Source of the DNA: Pseudomonas sp. | GTDB taxonomy: Bacteria; Pseudomonadota; Gammaproteobacteria; Pseudomonadales; Pseudomonadaceae | Direction of reading: 5' to 3' | Length of the DNA stretch: 64,000 nt | Assembly (NCBI RefSeq): GCF_030684895.1 | Contig: NZ_JAUXXP010000001.1 | Coordinates: 62,001-126,000 of the forward strand | Shown: positions 8,313 to 17,164 of the stretch, in pieces | How the letters are laid out: every line of letters begins with the position of its first letter | Numbering within the stretch: the first letter of the stretch is position 1 | The notes under the pieces: model-generated | What the model saw: only the letters and a program-made list of their open reading frames with translations | What the model was told of the DNA's origin: nothing | The model's database searches: none | Translations under genes and position numbers: made by a program

Positions 8313-8549
8313 TAGGAGCTCGCGAGCTAGAGTCATGCAAGGCAAAAGCAGGCGAGAAACGCAGCGTAGCGGAGTAACAGCCAACGGCTGGCCCGCAGGG
8401 TGAGCGAAGCGAATCACGCGGAGTGTACGAGTTGTACATAAGCATTACTCGTTTCACTCGCCCCTTCGGGGTCGCGCTGAAGCGCGTTAGCCGCAAGCGG
8501 CTTCCGAGCCTGCTTTTAACGCCGCAGGACCGACGCGCAGCAGATCGTA
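8313..8549. repeat. dispersed intergenic repeat, copy A
   Basis: This stretch between the two DUF2388 genes holds no gene. Its two ends and a central block match a second stretch at 57588-57862: the left block has CTCGCGAGCTAGAGTC followed by TGCAAGGC, the central block has ACTCGTTTCACTCGCCC and GCGCGTTAGCCGCAAG, and the right block has CCGACGCGCAGCAGATCGTA. It contains several short palindromes (CTCGCGAG, CCCCTTCGGGG, GCGCTGAAGCGC). The right end stops nine bases before the stop codon of the minus-strand DUF2388 gene, the same place relative to a gene as in copy B. The remaining intergenic bases, 8195-8312, show nothing recognisable beyond the probable promoter region of copy 1. Confidence 0.75.
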
Positions 8550-8558
8550 AATAGGTTC

Positions 8559-8876
8559 TCAGAGGCTAAGGATGGCCGTCGCCAACTGCATATCGTCGCC
8601 CTGCAGCGTCGGCACCTGCTGACGAATATGCTGCAGAGCGGCCTCCAGGCGCACCCCACGGATGTTGCCCTGACTGGCGACAAACGCAGCAGCGTCGTCG
8701 CGGGCGGCCAACACGATCTTGTCATCAGTAAAGGACGAGGACACATCGGAGCTCGCTTCCGAGGTCGCCCCAACCGCCCCGACCACCGCATCGGTGGTGA
8801 CCACAAAGCTGGTGGCGCTTGCCGTGCCGGCCAGCGCCAGTAATGCCGCAAGGCTTAAGGTCTTTATCGCATTCAT
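8559..8876 (-). CDS. DUF2388 small secreted protein, copy 2
   Basis: The 105-residue product starts at the ATG at 8876, which has CAGGAG eight bases upstream; the frame is open further upstream but that part lacks coding character. The signal peptide ends near ASA. The mature part carries the same landmarks as copy 1 (KIVLAARDDAAAFVASQG, RGVRLEAALQHIRQQVP and a Leu-rich C-terminus). The two proteins are clear paralogues, though the genes are separated by a 360-base gap holding a dispersed repeat, so they are probably transcribed separately. No activity is known. Confidence 0.8.
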   Translation of the reverse strand: MNAIKTLSLAALLALAGTASATSFVVTTDAVVGAVGATSEASSDVSSSFTDDKIVLAARDDAAAFVASQGNIRGVRLEAALQHIRQQVPTLQGDDMQLATAILSL

Positions 8877-8955
8877 ATCCACACTCCTGAAAAGGCCCAA
8901 CAGACAGGCCGAGTTCAGTGTAGACCCTGACTGTACGGGTTGGTTGCCAGGCGGC

Positions 8956-9162
8956 TTAGCGCCAGAACGGCTTGGCCAGCTCAGCCTGCCGCTGCGCCTC
9001 GGTGATACCTGCATCGGCCAGCTGGCGGCTATCGAGGCGCGCCAGTTGGCTGCGGGTACGCATATTGCGCTGCCAGCCGCACAGCGCTGCATAGGCGCGT
9101 AACCAGAGCGGCTGATTTACCTGAATGTTTTGCGAGGGCTGGTGTTTAAGCGTGCGTTCCAT
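8956..9162 (-). CDS. DUF1127 small protein, copy 1
   Basis: The 68-residue product starts MERTLKH at 9162 with AAGGAA upstream; the longer open frame is rejected because the second copy starts with the same MERTL. The C-terminal half is the DUF1127 (YjiS-like) motif: QLARLDSRQLADAGIT followed by EAQRQAELAKPFWR. In alphaproteobacteria, small DUF1127 proteins act in RNA and phosphate regulation; the role in Pseudomonas is not established. It is basic and has no signal peptide, so it is probably cytoplasmic. Confidence 0.8.
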   Translation of the reverse strand: MERTLKHQPSQNIQVNQPLWLRAYAALCGWQRNMRTRSQLARLDSRQLADAGITEAQRQAELAKPFWR

Positions 9163-9342
9163 GGCGCAATTCCTTGTCAGAGACAGAAGAGGGCAGCCTA
9201 TGGTGCGCGGGCGGGAGCAGCAGATGCAGAGACAGCGCACAGGAATTGTTATGGCGCAGTTAGCTTTTGAAAAGAACTGTACTGCTTAACAGAGCAGCAG
9301 ACTGTTACAGCCAAGCCATTGCCTGGGCACTTTTCCCGCCAC

Positions 9343-9385
9343 ATAAAAAGAAAGCCCCAGCACGCAGGGCGCTGGAGCTTTCAAA
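9343..9385 (-). terminator. terminator after DUF1127 copy 2
   Basis: On the minus strand GAAAGCTCCAGC pairs with GCTGGGGCTTTC (one G-T pair) around a nine-base loop and is followed by a T-rich tract (TTTTT at 9345-9349). It lies about 45 bases beyond the stop codon of the DUF1127 gene at 9429-9644. Confidence 0.8.
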
Positions 9386-9428
9386 AATCCCATAAAGGGA
9401 GGAGCAGAAATCGGTGTCTGGGCAGCAG

Positions 9429-9644
9429 TTAGCGCCAGAAAGGCTTGCTCAGCTCTGCGTGACGCTGTGCTTCGCTGATACCGGCGTCTGCGAGCAGACG
9501 GGAGTCCAGACGAGCAAGCTGGCGGCGGCTAACAACGCGGCGCTGCCATTGCAGAACAGAGGCGAGCATACGCAGCGGCAGAGCGCTGGAGCCGGTGGAC
9601 TGGCTGTGATCGAAAAACAGGTCGGAACTGAGGGTACGTTCCAT
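9429..9644 (-). CDS. DUF1127 small protein, copy 2
   Basis: The 71-residue product is started at MERTLSS (9644), because AAGGA is eight bases upstream and the paralogue begins identically; the in-frame ATG at 9653 sits too close to the same ribosome site. The C-terminus repeats copy 1 almost exactly: QLARLDSRLLADAGIS and then EAQRHAELSKPFWR, while the N-terminal 25 residues differ. It has its own terminator, so the two copies are independent transcripts despite lying 266 bases apart. Confidence 0.8.
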   Translation of the reverse strand: MERTLSSDLFFDHSQSTGSSALPLRMLASVLQWQRRVVSRRQLARLDSRLLADAGISEAQRHAELSKPFWR

Positions 9645-9974
9645 GATGGTCATCCTTCCGCTTGTGGCGGGTCAGTGGTGTGTTGCGATGGGAGAATTAT
9701 TGCCGTTGCCCCCGCTTCGCTGTAGCCACAGCTGGATGAAATTGCAGCATAAATAGATAGTTTGCTTTGTAACTGTTTAGCCTGTTTTGAACTCAACTGT
9801 ACTGGCTATAAGTGCTTTAGCCTAAAAAATGCACATAAGCAGATAAAACGCCTACACATGTGTATCGATTGCAGTGAATACACACAGGTACAGTTGCAAA
9901 TTGCACTTATGTGACAGCTGACCTGTTTTTCAGATTTATCCCTGGAAAAAACACTTTCCTGATCAAGCAGACAG
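9645..9974. other. gene-free AT-rich interval upstream of DUF1127 copy 2
   Basis: This 330-base interval has no credible ORF and is much more AT-rich than its surroundings. It must hold the promoter of the minus-strand DUF1127 gene. I see an ACACATGTGT palindrome at about 9854-9863 and a CACACAGG stretch near 9890, but no motif I can assign to a named regulator. Confidence 0.5.
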
Positions 9975-10005
9975 AAAAAAGCCCGACTCTTGAGCCGGGC
10001 TTTTT
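9975..10005 (-). terminator. bidirectional terminator after pntB
   Basis: AGCCCG/CGGGCT arms with the inner GAG/CTC pairing form a hairpin flanked by A tracts on one side and T tracts on the other (9975-9980 and 10001-10005). It lies about 20 bases beyond the pntB stop codon and could end transcription from either direction. Confidence 0.85.
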
Positions 10006-10025
10006 CTACAACGCTGCAGCGAGGA

Positions 10026-11477
10026 TTACTCGACCGCTTTAACCATGTCTTCGATGACTTTCTTGGCGTCGCCGAAGACCATCATGGTCTTGTCCATATA
10101 GAACAGTTCGTTGTCCAGGCCGGCGTAGCCGCTGGCCATCGAGCGCTTGTTGACGATCACGGTCTTGGCTTTATAAGCCTCAAGGATCGGCATACCGGCG
10201 ATCGGCGACTTCGGATCGTTCTTCGCGGCCGGGTTGACCACGTCGTTGGCTCCGAGCACCAGCACCACGTCGGCCTGACCGAACTCGGAGTTGATGTCGT
10301 CCATCTCGAACACTTGCTCGTAAGGCACTTCGGCCTCGGCCAGCAGTACGTTCATGTGGCCCGGCATACGACCGGCAACCGGGTGGATCGCGTACTTCAC
10401 GGTCACGCCACGGTGGGTCAGCTTCTCCGCCAGCTCCATCAGCGCGTGCTGAGCGCGGGCTACCGCCAGGCCGTAGCCCGGAACGATGATCACGGTGTCG
10501 GCGTTGGTCAGCAGGAAGGCCGCATCGTCACTTGAGCCGGACTTAACCGGGCGAGCTTCCTGAGCACCGGCAGGACCTGCTGCTTCAGTTGCGCCGCCGA
10601 AGCCCCCGAGGATCACGTTGAAGAACGAGCGGTTCATCGCCTTGCACATGATGTACGAGAGGATCGCACCGCTCGAACCCACCAGGGAGCCGGCGATGAT
10701 CAGCATCGAGTTGTTCAGCGAGAAGCCGATACCGGCCGCCGCCCAACCCGAGTAGCTGTTGAGCATCGACACCACCACCGGCATGTCCGCACCGCCAATC
10801 GGGATGATGATCAGCACGCCGATCACGAAGGCCAGGGCCAGCAGGATGGCGAAAGCGGTGATGTCGCCAATGAAGGTGTACACCAGCCCCAGACCGAGAA
10901 TCGCCAGGCCGATGGCCAGGTTGACCCAGTGTTGGCCCTTGAACTGTACCGGTGCGCCCTGGAACAGGCGGAACTTGTACTTACCCGAGAGCTTGCCGAA
11001 GGCGATCACCGAACCGGAGAAGGTGATGGCACCAATGGCCGCACCAAGGAACAGCTCCAGGCGGTTACCGGCCGGAATCGCATCGCCCAGCGCTGCAACA
11101 ATACCCAGGGACTGCGGCTCAACCACGGCGGCAATGGCGATAAACACCGCAGCCAGGCCGATCATGCTGTGCATGAAGGCGACCAGCTCCGGCATCTTGG
11201 TCATTTCGACGCGTTTGGCCATGATCGTGCCGACCGTGCCGCCGACTAGCAAGCCGACAAGCACGTAACCGATACCGGCGGTGGCACTGCCTTGTGCTAA
11301 AGAGAGAGCACCGAGCTTGTAGATCAGGCCAACGGTGGTCAGCACCGCCAAACCCATGCCAAGCATGCCAAACAGGTTGCCGCGACGCGAGGTAGTCGGA
11401 TGCGACAGCCCTTTAAGTGCCTGGATAAAGCAGATCGAGGCAACAAGGTAGAGAACAGTGATCAGATTCATGCTCAT
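10026..11477 (-). CDS. pntB: proton-translocating NAD(P)+ transhydrogenase, beta subunit
   Basis: This 483-residue integral membrane subunit completes the transhydrogenase that uses the proton gradient to reduce NADP+ with NADH. The N-terminal 260 residues form about nine membrane helices (for example VGLLVGGTVGTIMAKRVEM and the GGADMPVVVSMLNSYSGWAAA region). The C-terminal 180 residues are the NADP-binding domain III, with VIIVPGYGLAVARAQHA as its Rossmann-like loop and the conserved HPVAGRMPGHMNVLLAEA and VLVLGANDVVNPAA segments. The length is typical. It is the last gene of pntAA-pntAB-pntB, two bases behind pntAB, and is closed by a terminator. Confidence 0.97.
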   Translation of the reverse strand: MSMNLITVLYLVASICFIQALKGLSHPTTSRRGNLFGMLGMGLAVLTTVGLIYKLGALSLAQGSATAGIGYVLVGLLVGGTVGTIMAKRVEMTKMPELVAFMHSMIGLAAVFIAIAAVVEPQSLGIVAALGDAIPAGNRLELFLGAAIGAITFSGSVIAFGKLSGKYKFRLFQGAPVQFKGQHWVNLAIGLAILGLGLVYTFIGDITAFAILLALAFVIGVLIIIPIGGADMPVVVSMLNSYSGWAAAGIGFSLNNSMLIIAGSLVGSSGAILSYIMCKAMNRSFFNVILGGFGGATEAAGPAGAQEARPVKSGSSDDAAFLLTNADTVIIVPGYGLAVARAQHALMELAEKLTHRGVTVKYAIHPVAGRMPGHMNVLLAEAEVPYEQVFEMDDINSEFGQADVVLVLGANDVVNPAAKNDPKSPIAGMPILEAYKAKTVIVNKRSMASGYAGLDNELFYMDKTMMVFGDAKKVIEDMVKAVE

Positions 11478-11479
11478 GG

Positions 11480-11794
11480 TCAGTTCTTCTCCACAGGCGC
11501 TTTAGGCGCTTTCTTCTTGAACATTTCCAGCATGCGCCGGGTGACCAGGAAGCCACCGAACACGTTGACCGCAGCCAGAGCCACGGCCAGGGTGCCCATG
11601 GTTTTACCCAACGGGGTCACGGTCAGGGCAGCAGCCAGCATGGCGCCGACGATCACGATCGCGGAAATTGCGTTGGTCACCGCCATCAGCGGGGTGTGCA
11701 GGGCCGGCGTCACGTTCCATACCACGTGGTAGCCCACGTAGATGGCCAGTGCAAAGATGATCAGGTTGTAGATGCCGTCGGAAATCATATCCAT
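11480..11794 (-). CDS. pntAB: NAD(P)+ transhydrogenase, alpha subunit membrane part
   Basis: The product has 104 residues, starting at the ATG at 11794 preceded by GGGGAG. It carries three membrane helices ([34 protein letters not shown] and [19 protein letters not shown]). In enterobacteria this membrane part is fused to the NAD-binding domain; here, as in other pseudomonads, it is a separate gene between pntAA and pntB. The last residues are Lys/Pro-rich and cytoplasmic. The gaps to both neighbours are very short, so all three subunits are made from one transcript. Confidence 0.95.
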   Translation of the reverse strand: MDMISDGIYNLIIFALAIYVGYHVVWNVTPALHTPLMAVTNAISAIVIVGAMLAAALTVTPLGKTMGTLAVALAAVNVFGGFLVTRRMLEMFKKKAPKAPVEKN

Positions 11795-11808
11795 GTGCGG
11801 TACTCCCC

Positions 11809-12930
11809 TTAGCCGTTGGTGCGCACGACGTTGCCGTCGCGGCACATCAGGCACGCGGCGACGATGTCGTCTTCAAGGTTGAGGTGGAACTTGCCTTCGC
11901 CGTCGATGACCAGCTTGAGGAAGTCCAGCAGATTGCGTGCGTACAACGCCGAAGCATCCGCCGGCACCAGGGCCGCCAGGTTGCTGTGGCCGACGATGGT
12001 CACACCATGCTGCACCACCACCTGCTCGGCGACGGTCAGCGGGCAGTTGCCGCCTTGCGCTGCAGCCAGGTCGATGATTACCGAGCCAGGCTTCATTTCC
12101 GCCACGGTGGCGGCATGCAGCAAGGTCGGCGCTTTACGGCCCGGGATCAGCGCGGTGGTGATGACGATGTCAGCCAGCTTGGCCTTCTCGTGCACCGCCT
12201 TGGCCTGACGCTCCATCCACGACGCCGGCATCGGCCGGGCATAGCCGCCGACGCCTTGGGCGCATTCGCGCTCTTCATCGGTCTCGAACGGCACGTCGAC
12301 GAACTTGGCGCCGAGCGACTCGATCTGCTCCTTCACCGCCGGGCGCACGTCCGAAGCCTCGATCACCGCACCCAGACGCTTGGCCGTGGCGATGGCCTGC
12401 AGACCGGCCACACCAGCGCCGAGAATCAGGATACGCGCGGCCTTAACGGTACCGGCAGCGGTCATCAGCATCGGCATAAAGCGCGGGTAGTGGTGCGCGG
12501 CCAGCAGCACGGCTTTGTAGCCGGCGATGTTGGCCTGTGAGCTGAGCACGTCCAGGCTCTGTGCGCGGGAAGTGCGCGGGGCAGCTTCCAGGGCGAAGGC
12601 GGTCACGCCGCGAGCATTGATGCGCGCGATGGTCTCGTTGCTGAACGGGTTGAGCATGCCCACCAGCACCGCGCCGGCTTTCATATGCGCCAGCTCAGCG
12701 TCGGTCGGAGCGACCACTTTCAGCACCAGATCGGCAGCAAAGGCAGCGGCGTCGCTACCAATAGCCGCGCCAACCGCTTCATAGGCGCTGTCCGGAATGC
12801 TCGCGCTCACGCCAGCACCGGTCTGAACAGTCACCTGATGGCCTTGGCCGATCAGCTTCTTGATGGTTTCGGGAGTTGCGGCAACGCGCGTCTCACCAGC
12901 ATGGGTTTCGAGAGGAACACCGATGTGCAC
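11809..12930 (-). CDS. pntAA: NAD(P)+ transhydrogenase, alpha subunit NAD(H)-binding part
   Basis: A GTG at 12930 with AGGAGAA upstream begins a 373-residue soluble protein, the usual length for split PntAA. It starts [17 protein letters not shown], typical of the alanine dehydrogenase/transhydrogenase family. The NAD-binding Rossmann loop reads [20 protein letters not shown] and is followed by the acidic end of the second strand (EASDVRP). The [20 protein letters not shown] region is also conserved. It binds NAD(H) on the cytoplasmic face and passes hydride to PntB. The first gene of the operon; its promoter must lie in the 550-base region upstream. Confidence 0.97.
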   Translation of the reverse strand: MHIGVPLETHAGETRVAATPETIKKLIGQGHQVTVQTGAGVSASIPDSAYEAVGAAIGSDAAAFAADLVLKVVAPTDAELAHMKAGAVLVGMLNPFSNETIARINARGVTAFALEAAPRTSRAQSLDVLSSQANIAGYKAVLLAAHHYPRFMPMLMTAAGTVKAARILILGAGVAGLQAIATAKRLGAVIEASDVRPAVKEQIESLGAKFVDVPFETDEERECAQGVGGYARPMPASWMERQAKAVHEKAKLADIVITTALIPGRKAPTLLHAATVAEMKPGSVIIDLAAAQGGNCPLTVAEQVVVQHGVTIVGHSNLAALVPADASALYARNLLDFLKLVIDGEGKFHLNLEDDIVAACLMCRDGNVVRTNG

Positions 12931-13484
12931 TTCAATTCTCCTGCGTGATCTTTTTGGTGAACCGGCGCACTGCGGATGGCACGCGGGCATTAGGGAGGAT
13001 CAGCACAAACCCGCTCAGGCTAAAGTTGCACAATGGCGGGGCGCGGCATTTTGCAGGCGATAGCCATAGCCTTCAAGGCGTTATGAAGTAAAACCTTGTG
13101 ATAACTACAAGTCACTGCATGACCTTACAGACAGCTAATTCATGGCAGCCCTTTTGGGGCAAGGCCTGTAGCGCATTCACCGGGGCAAAACAGCGCTTAT
13201 CCATTCCCGAGACAAATACAGCGCCATCAGATCAACGGCGGCGCCCACTATTACGGGATAAAGCGCTGTTTCATTGGGCTGCAGCAGCGTTTGTGTGCAA
13301 AAAATGCAACACCCAGTACCGGCCAAGCGCAGAGATAGTGTAGCCATTCAGATAGCTGACTACGGGGTCAACATAACTCCGGCGCGCACTCTAGGCGGCC
13401 TGTCTCGTGAGGTAAAGTAATTTCCGACAAATTGCCGCCGAAGGTTTGACGGCCTTTTGCGCCAACAACCTGACAAGCTGTTGT
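12931..13484. other. intergenic region between pntAA and gcdR
   Basis: No credible gene is seen; a GTG-initiated frame at 13098-13343 has the wrong composition and no ribosome site. The interval holds the pnt promoter. It contains an imperfect inverted repeat, AAACAGCGCTT-ATCC at about 13188-13202 against GGATAAAGCGCTGTTT at 13257-13272, with a 54-base loop. No sigma-54 or named regulator site is evident. Confidence 0.5.
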
Positions 13485-14393
13485 CTATTTCAAGCCATTC
13501 GCCAGGGCATAGGCATGCGCCTCGCGCACCAACCAGTCGCGCAGCAGCAGCAATGCCGCCGACTCCAACTTGCGCTCAGGAATCATCAGGTAATACGCCT
13601 TGTCGGTCGGCAGGCTGAGCGGCGCGGCAATCACCAGGCGACCTTCATCCAGCTCACGGCGAATCAGAAACGGCGGAATCAGCGCCACGCCCATCTCGTG
13701 CATGGCCGCCTGGGCCAGCATGGAGAACAGCTCATAACGCGGCCCGGCCATGTCCCGCGCGGTATTCAGCCCCTGGGCGTTGAACCACTGGCGCCAGGCG
13801 TAGGGCCGCGTGGTCTGCTGCAAGAGCGGCAGGCTGGCGATCTGTTCGGCGGTAAGCTGCGCCTGCCCGGCCAGTAGCGCCGGGCTGCACACCGGCATCG
13901 GGTTCTCACCCATGAGTAAATGCGCCTGGGTACCGGACCAGTCGCCATCGCCGAAGTACACCGCCGCGTCGAACTCGGTATCGGCAAACAAAAAGGGTCG
14001 GGTGCGGTTGGTCAGGTTGACCGTGATCTGCGGATGCAGGCGCTGAAAGTCCTTCAAACGTGGCAGCAACCATTGCGTGCCGAAGGTCGGCACCACCGCC
14101 AGCTCGATGCTCATCGCGCCCTGCTGGCCCATCACCGCCAGGGTGTCGCGCTCCACCGCATCCAGCTGCCCGGCCACTCGCCGCGCGTAGGATTGCCCGG
14201 CCTCCGTCAGCACCACGCCACGGCGTGAACGGCGGAACAGCTCGATATTAAGGAAGGTCTCCAGCGCGGCTATCTGCCGGCACACCGCGCCCTGAGTCAG
14301 GCTCAGCTCCTGCGCCGCCTTGGTAAAACTCTGGTGCCGAGCAGCGGACTCGAAGGCGATCAGGGCGGCGGTGCTGGGGATCTTGCGGCGCAT
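13485..14393 (-). CDS. gcdR: LysR-family regulator of glutarate catabolism
   Basis: A 302-residue LysR-type protein. Its N-terminal winged helix is clear: FESAARHQSFTKAAQELSLT, then QGAVCRQIAALE. The remaining 200 residues form the usual effector-binding domain (VVPTFGTQWLLPRL, DFQRLHPQITVNLTNRTRP). It is divergent from gcdH with 196 bases between starts, the arrangement expected for a regulator of the adjacent pathway. In pseudomonads the regulator in this place responds to glutarate and activates gcdHG. The symbol is given from gene order and family, not from a sequence comparison. Confidence 0.85.
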   Translation of the reverse strand: MRRKIPSTAALIAFESAARHQSFTKAAQELSLTQGAVCRQIAALETFLNIELFRRSRRGVVLTEAGQSYARRVAGQLDAVERDTLAVMGQQGAMSIELAVVPTFGTQWLLPRLKDFQRLHPQITVNLTNRTRPFLFADTEFDAAVYFGDGDWSGTQAHLLMGENPMPVCSPALLAGQAQLTAEQIASLPLLQQTTRPYAWRQWFNAQGLNTARDMAGPRYELFSMLAQAAMHEMGVALIPPFLIRRELDEGRLVIAAPLSLPTDKAYYLMIPERKLESAALLLLRDWLVREAHAYALANGLK

Positions 14394-14589
14394 CTGTGCG
14401 TCACTCTCACTTAGAGCTATTAAATAGACTGATTAAAGCTATCTCGAAGTGAGCAATTCGCACAACTACGTGCGCAATACTCGTTTGCCTGCCTGCCACA
14501 AGCGGCCTAGGATCAATCCACTCACCGGCGAGCGCAGCGCGGCTGCGCAGATACCCGCCCTATCACTGACTGATTTCGAGGTTTTCGCG

Positions 14590-15768
14590 ATGGCCAAGGC
14601 AAGCTTCAACTGGATCGACCCGCTGCTGCTCGACCAGCAACTGACCGAAGAAGAACGCATGGTGCGTGACAGCGCCCAGCAGTTCGCCGCCGACAAGCTG
14701 GCCCCGCGCGTACTGGAAGCCTTCCGCCATGAGCAGACCGATCCGAAAATCTTCCGCGAGATGGGCGACACCGGCCTGCTCGGCGCCACCATTCCCGCCG
14801 AATACGGCGGCAGCGGCCTGAACTACGTGTGCTACGGCCTGATCGCCCGCGAAGTCGAGCGCATCGACTCCGGCTACCGCTCGATGATGAGCGTGCAGTC
14901 ATCCTTGGTGATGGTGCCGATCTTCGAATTCGGCAACGAAGCGACCAAGCAGAAGTACCTGCCCAAGCTGGCCAGCGGCGAATACATCGGCTGCTTCGGC
15001 CTGACCGAACCGGATCACGGCTCCGACCCAGGCTCAATGATCACCCGCGCGAAGAAGGTCGACGGCGGCTACCGCCTGACCGGCGCGAAGATGTGGATCA
15101 CCAACAGCCCGATCGCCGATGTGTTTGTGGTCTGGGCCAAGGATGACGCGGGTGAAATTCGCGGCTTTGTGCTGGAAAAAGGCTGGCAAGGCCTGAGCAC
15201 CCCGGCGATTCACGGCAAGGTTGGCCTGCGTGCGTCGATCACCGGTGAAATCGTCATGGACAACGTGTTCTGCCCGGAAGAAAACGCCTTCCCCGACGTG
15301 CGCGGTCTGAAAGGCCCGTTCACCTGCCTCAACTCCGCCCGTTACGGCATCAGCTGGGGCGCGCTGGGTGCGGCCGAGTTCTGCTGGCACACCGCGCGGC
15401 AGTACACCCTCGACCGCAAACAGTTCGGCCGCCCGCTGGCGCAGACCCAACTGATCCAGAAGAAACTCGCCGACATGCAGACCGAGATCACCATGGCCCT
15501 GCAAGGTTGCCTGCGCCTCGGCCGGATGAAGGACGAAGGCACCGCCGCGGTGGAAATCACCTCGATGATGAAGCGCAACAGCTGCGGCAAGTCCCTGGAT
15601 ATCGCCCGTATGGCCCGGGACATGCTCGGCGGCAACGGCATCAGCGACGAGTACGGCGTGGCCCGCCACCTGGTCAACCTGGAAGTGGTGAACACCTATG
15701 AAGGCACCCACGACGTCCACGCGCTGATCCTTGGCAGGGCGCAGACCGGCCTGCAGGCGTTCTTCTAG
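14590..15768 (+). CDS. gcdH: glutaryl-CoA dehydrogenase
   Basis: The ATG at 14590 gives 392 residues, the normal length; the open frame upstream to 14449 is promoter sequence. The enzyme is an FAD-dependent acyl-CoA dehydrogenase that oxidises and decarboxylates glutaryl-CoA to crotonyl-CoA at the end of lysine, tryptophan and glutarate breakdown. Landmarks are [55 protein letters not shown] and the C-terminal [17 protein letters not shown], where the Glu of YEGT is the catalytic base. It is followed by its CoA-transferase partner. Confidence 0.95.
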   Translation: MAKASFNWIDPLLLDQQLTEEERMVRDSAQQFAADKLAPRVLEAFRHEQTDPKIFREMGDTGLLGATIPAEYGGSGLNYVCYGLIAREVERIDSGYRSMMSVQSSLVMVPIFEFGNEATKQKYLPKLASGEYIGCFGLTEPDHGSDPGSMITRAKKVDGGYRLTGAKMWITNSPIADVFVVWAKDDAGEIRGFVLEKGWQGLSTPAIHGKVGLRASITGEIVMDNVFCPEENAFPDVRGLKGPFTCLNSARYGISWGALGAAEFCWHTARQYTLDRKQFGRPLAQTQLIQKKLADMQTEITMALQGCLRLGRMKDEGTAAVEITSMMKRNSCGKSLDIARMARDMLGGNGISDEYGVARHLVNLEVVNTYEGTHDVHALILGRAQTGLQAFF

Positions 15769-15934
15769 AATCGGTTGAATATCTGCTGCGCTTGGTAATG
15801 CTGCGTTGAAAACAGGTTCGGAATGCTCATTGACTGCAGTCAACTCCGCTTCCTCACCTGTTTTCGCCTTGCCTGACCTGCGCTCGCGACGATCTTAAAC
15901 CGATTCATACCCTTTCATTTTTACGAGGCTCACC

Positions 15935-17158
15935 ATGCCCGGCGCCCTATCCCATATCCGCGTACTCGACCTGTCCCGCGTATTGGCTGGGCCTTGGGCC
16001 GGGCAGATTCTCGGTGACCTCGGTGCAGAGGTGATCAAGGTCGAGCGCCCCGGCTCAGGCGATGACACCCGCCACTGGGGCCCGCCCTATGTGAAAGATG
16101 CAGACGGCAACGACTCGCGCGAAGCGGCCTACTTCCAGAGCGCCAACCGTAACAAACAGTCGGTGACCCTGGATTTCACCCAGCCGGAAGGCCAGCGCCT
16201 GGTGCGCGAGCTGGTGCAGAACTGCGACGTGCTGCTGGAGAACTTCAAGGTCGGCGGCCTGGCGGCTTACGGTCTCGATTACGCCACGCTAAAAGCCATC
16301 AACCCACGGCTGATCTACTGCTCCATCACTGGCTTCGGGCAAAACGGGCCCTACGCCAAGCGCGCCGGCTATGACTTTATGATCCAGGGCCTCGGCGGGC
16401 TGATGAGCCTGACCGGCAAGCCCGACGGCGAGGAGGGCGCCGGCCCCATAAAGGTCGGCGTCGCTCTTACCGATATTCTCACCGGCCTGTACGCCACGGT
16501 CGGTGTGTTGGCGGCGCTCAACCAGCGTGAACAGTCCGGCATCGGTCAGCATATCGACGTGGCACTGCTCGACGTGCAGGTTGCCTGCCTGGCCAACCAG
16601 GCAATGAACTACCTCAACACCGGCATCTCGCCCAAACGCCTGGGCAACGCCCACCCGAATATCGTGCCCTATCAGGATTTCCCCTCGGCCGATGGCAACT
16701 TCATCATTGCCGTGGGCAACGACGGGCAATTCCGCAAACTTTGCGAGGTCGCCGGCCTTACGGCTTTGGCCGACGACCCGCGTTTTTCTTCGAACAAGGC
16801 TCGCGTCGCCCATCGCGCCGAGCTGATTCCGCTGCTGCGTCAGGCCACGGTATTCAAAACCACTACCGAATGGGTGACGCTGCTGGAAGCTGCCGGCGTA
16901 CCCTGCGGGCCGATCAACGACCTGGCCCAGGTGTTTGCCGACCCGCAAGTACAAGCCCGCGGCCTGCGCCTCGACCTGCCCAACAGCCTGGGCAGCACGA
17001 CACCACAGGTCGCCAGCCCACTGCGCCTGTCCGAAACCCCAGTGCAATACCGCAACGCTCCACCGCTGCTGGGCGAACACACCGAGCAGGTACTCACCCG
17101 CCACCTGGGTCTAAACGCAGAGCAGATTGCCGCCTTGCGTGAAGCTGGGGTGCTGTAG
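15935..17158 (+). CDS. gcdG: CaiB/BaiF-family CoA transferase, glutarate CoA-transferase
   Basis: A 407-residue class III CoA transferase. It begins SHIRVLDLSRVLAGPWAG and has the conserved Asp of this family in GYDFMIQGLGGLMSLTG; the C-terminal GEHTEQVL is also typical. Beside gcdH and gcdR it is expected to activate glutarate by transfer of CoA from succinyl-CoA, feeding the dehydrogenase. A gap of 166 bases separates it from gcdH without a recognisable terminator, so cotranscription is likely. The gene faces nnrS and the two stops are only six bases apart. Confidence 0.9.
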   Translation: MPGALSHIRVLDLSRVLAGPWAGQILGDLGAEVIKVERPGSGDDTRHWGPPYVKDADGNDSREAAYFQSANRNKQSVTLDFTQPEGQRLVRELVQNCDVLLENFKVGGLAAYGLDYATLKAINPRLIYCSITGFGQNGPYAKRAGYDFMIQGLGGLMSLTGKPDGEEGAGPIKVGVALTDILTGLYATVGVLAALNQREQSGIGQHIDVALLDVQVACLANQAMNYLNTGISPKRLGNAHPNIVPYQDFPSADGNFIIAVGNDGQFRKLCEVAGLTALADDPRFSSNKARVAHRAELIPLLRQATVFKTTTEWVTLLEAAGVPCGPINDLAQVFADPQVQARGLRLDLPNSLGSTTPQVASPLRLSETPVQYRNAPPLLGEHTEQVLTRHLGLNAEQIAALREAGVL

Positions 17159-17164
17159 AACGCA

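Noticed and set aside
8313..8549. A CRISPR array or tandem repeat
   Set aside because: The palindromes are all different and not regularly spaced; the unit is repeated only at a distant site.
13098..13343. An 81-codon frame upstream of pntAA
   Set aside because: GTG start without a ribosome site, no recognisable motif, and it lies in the AT-richer promoter region.
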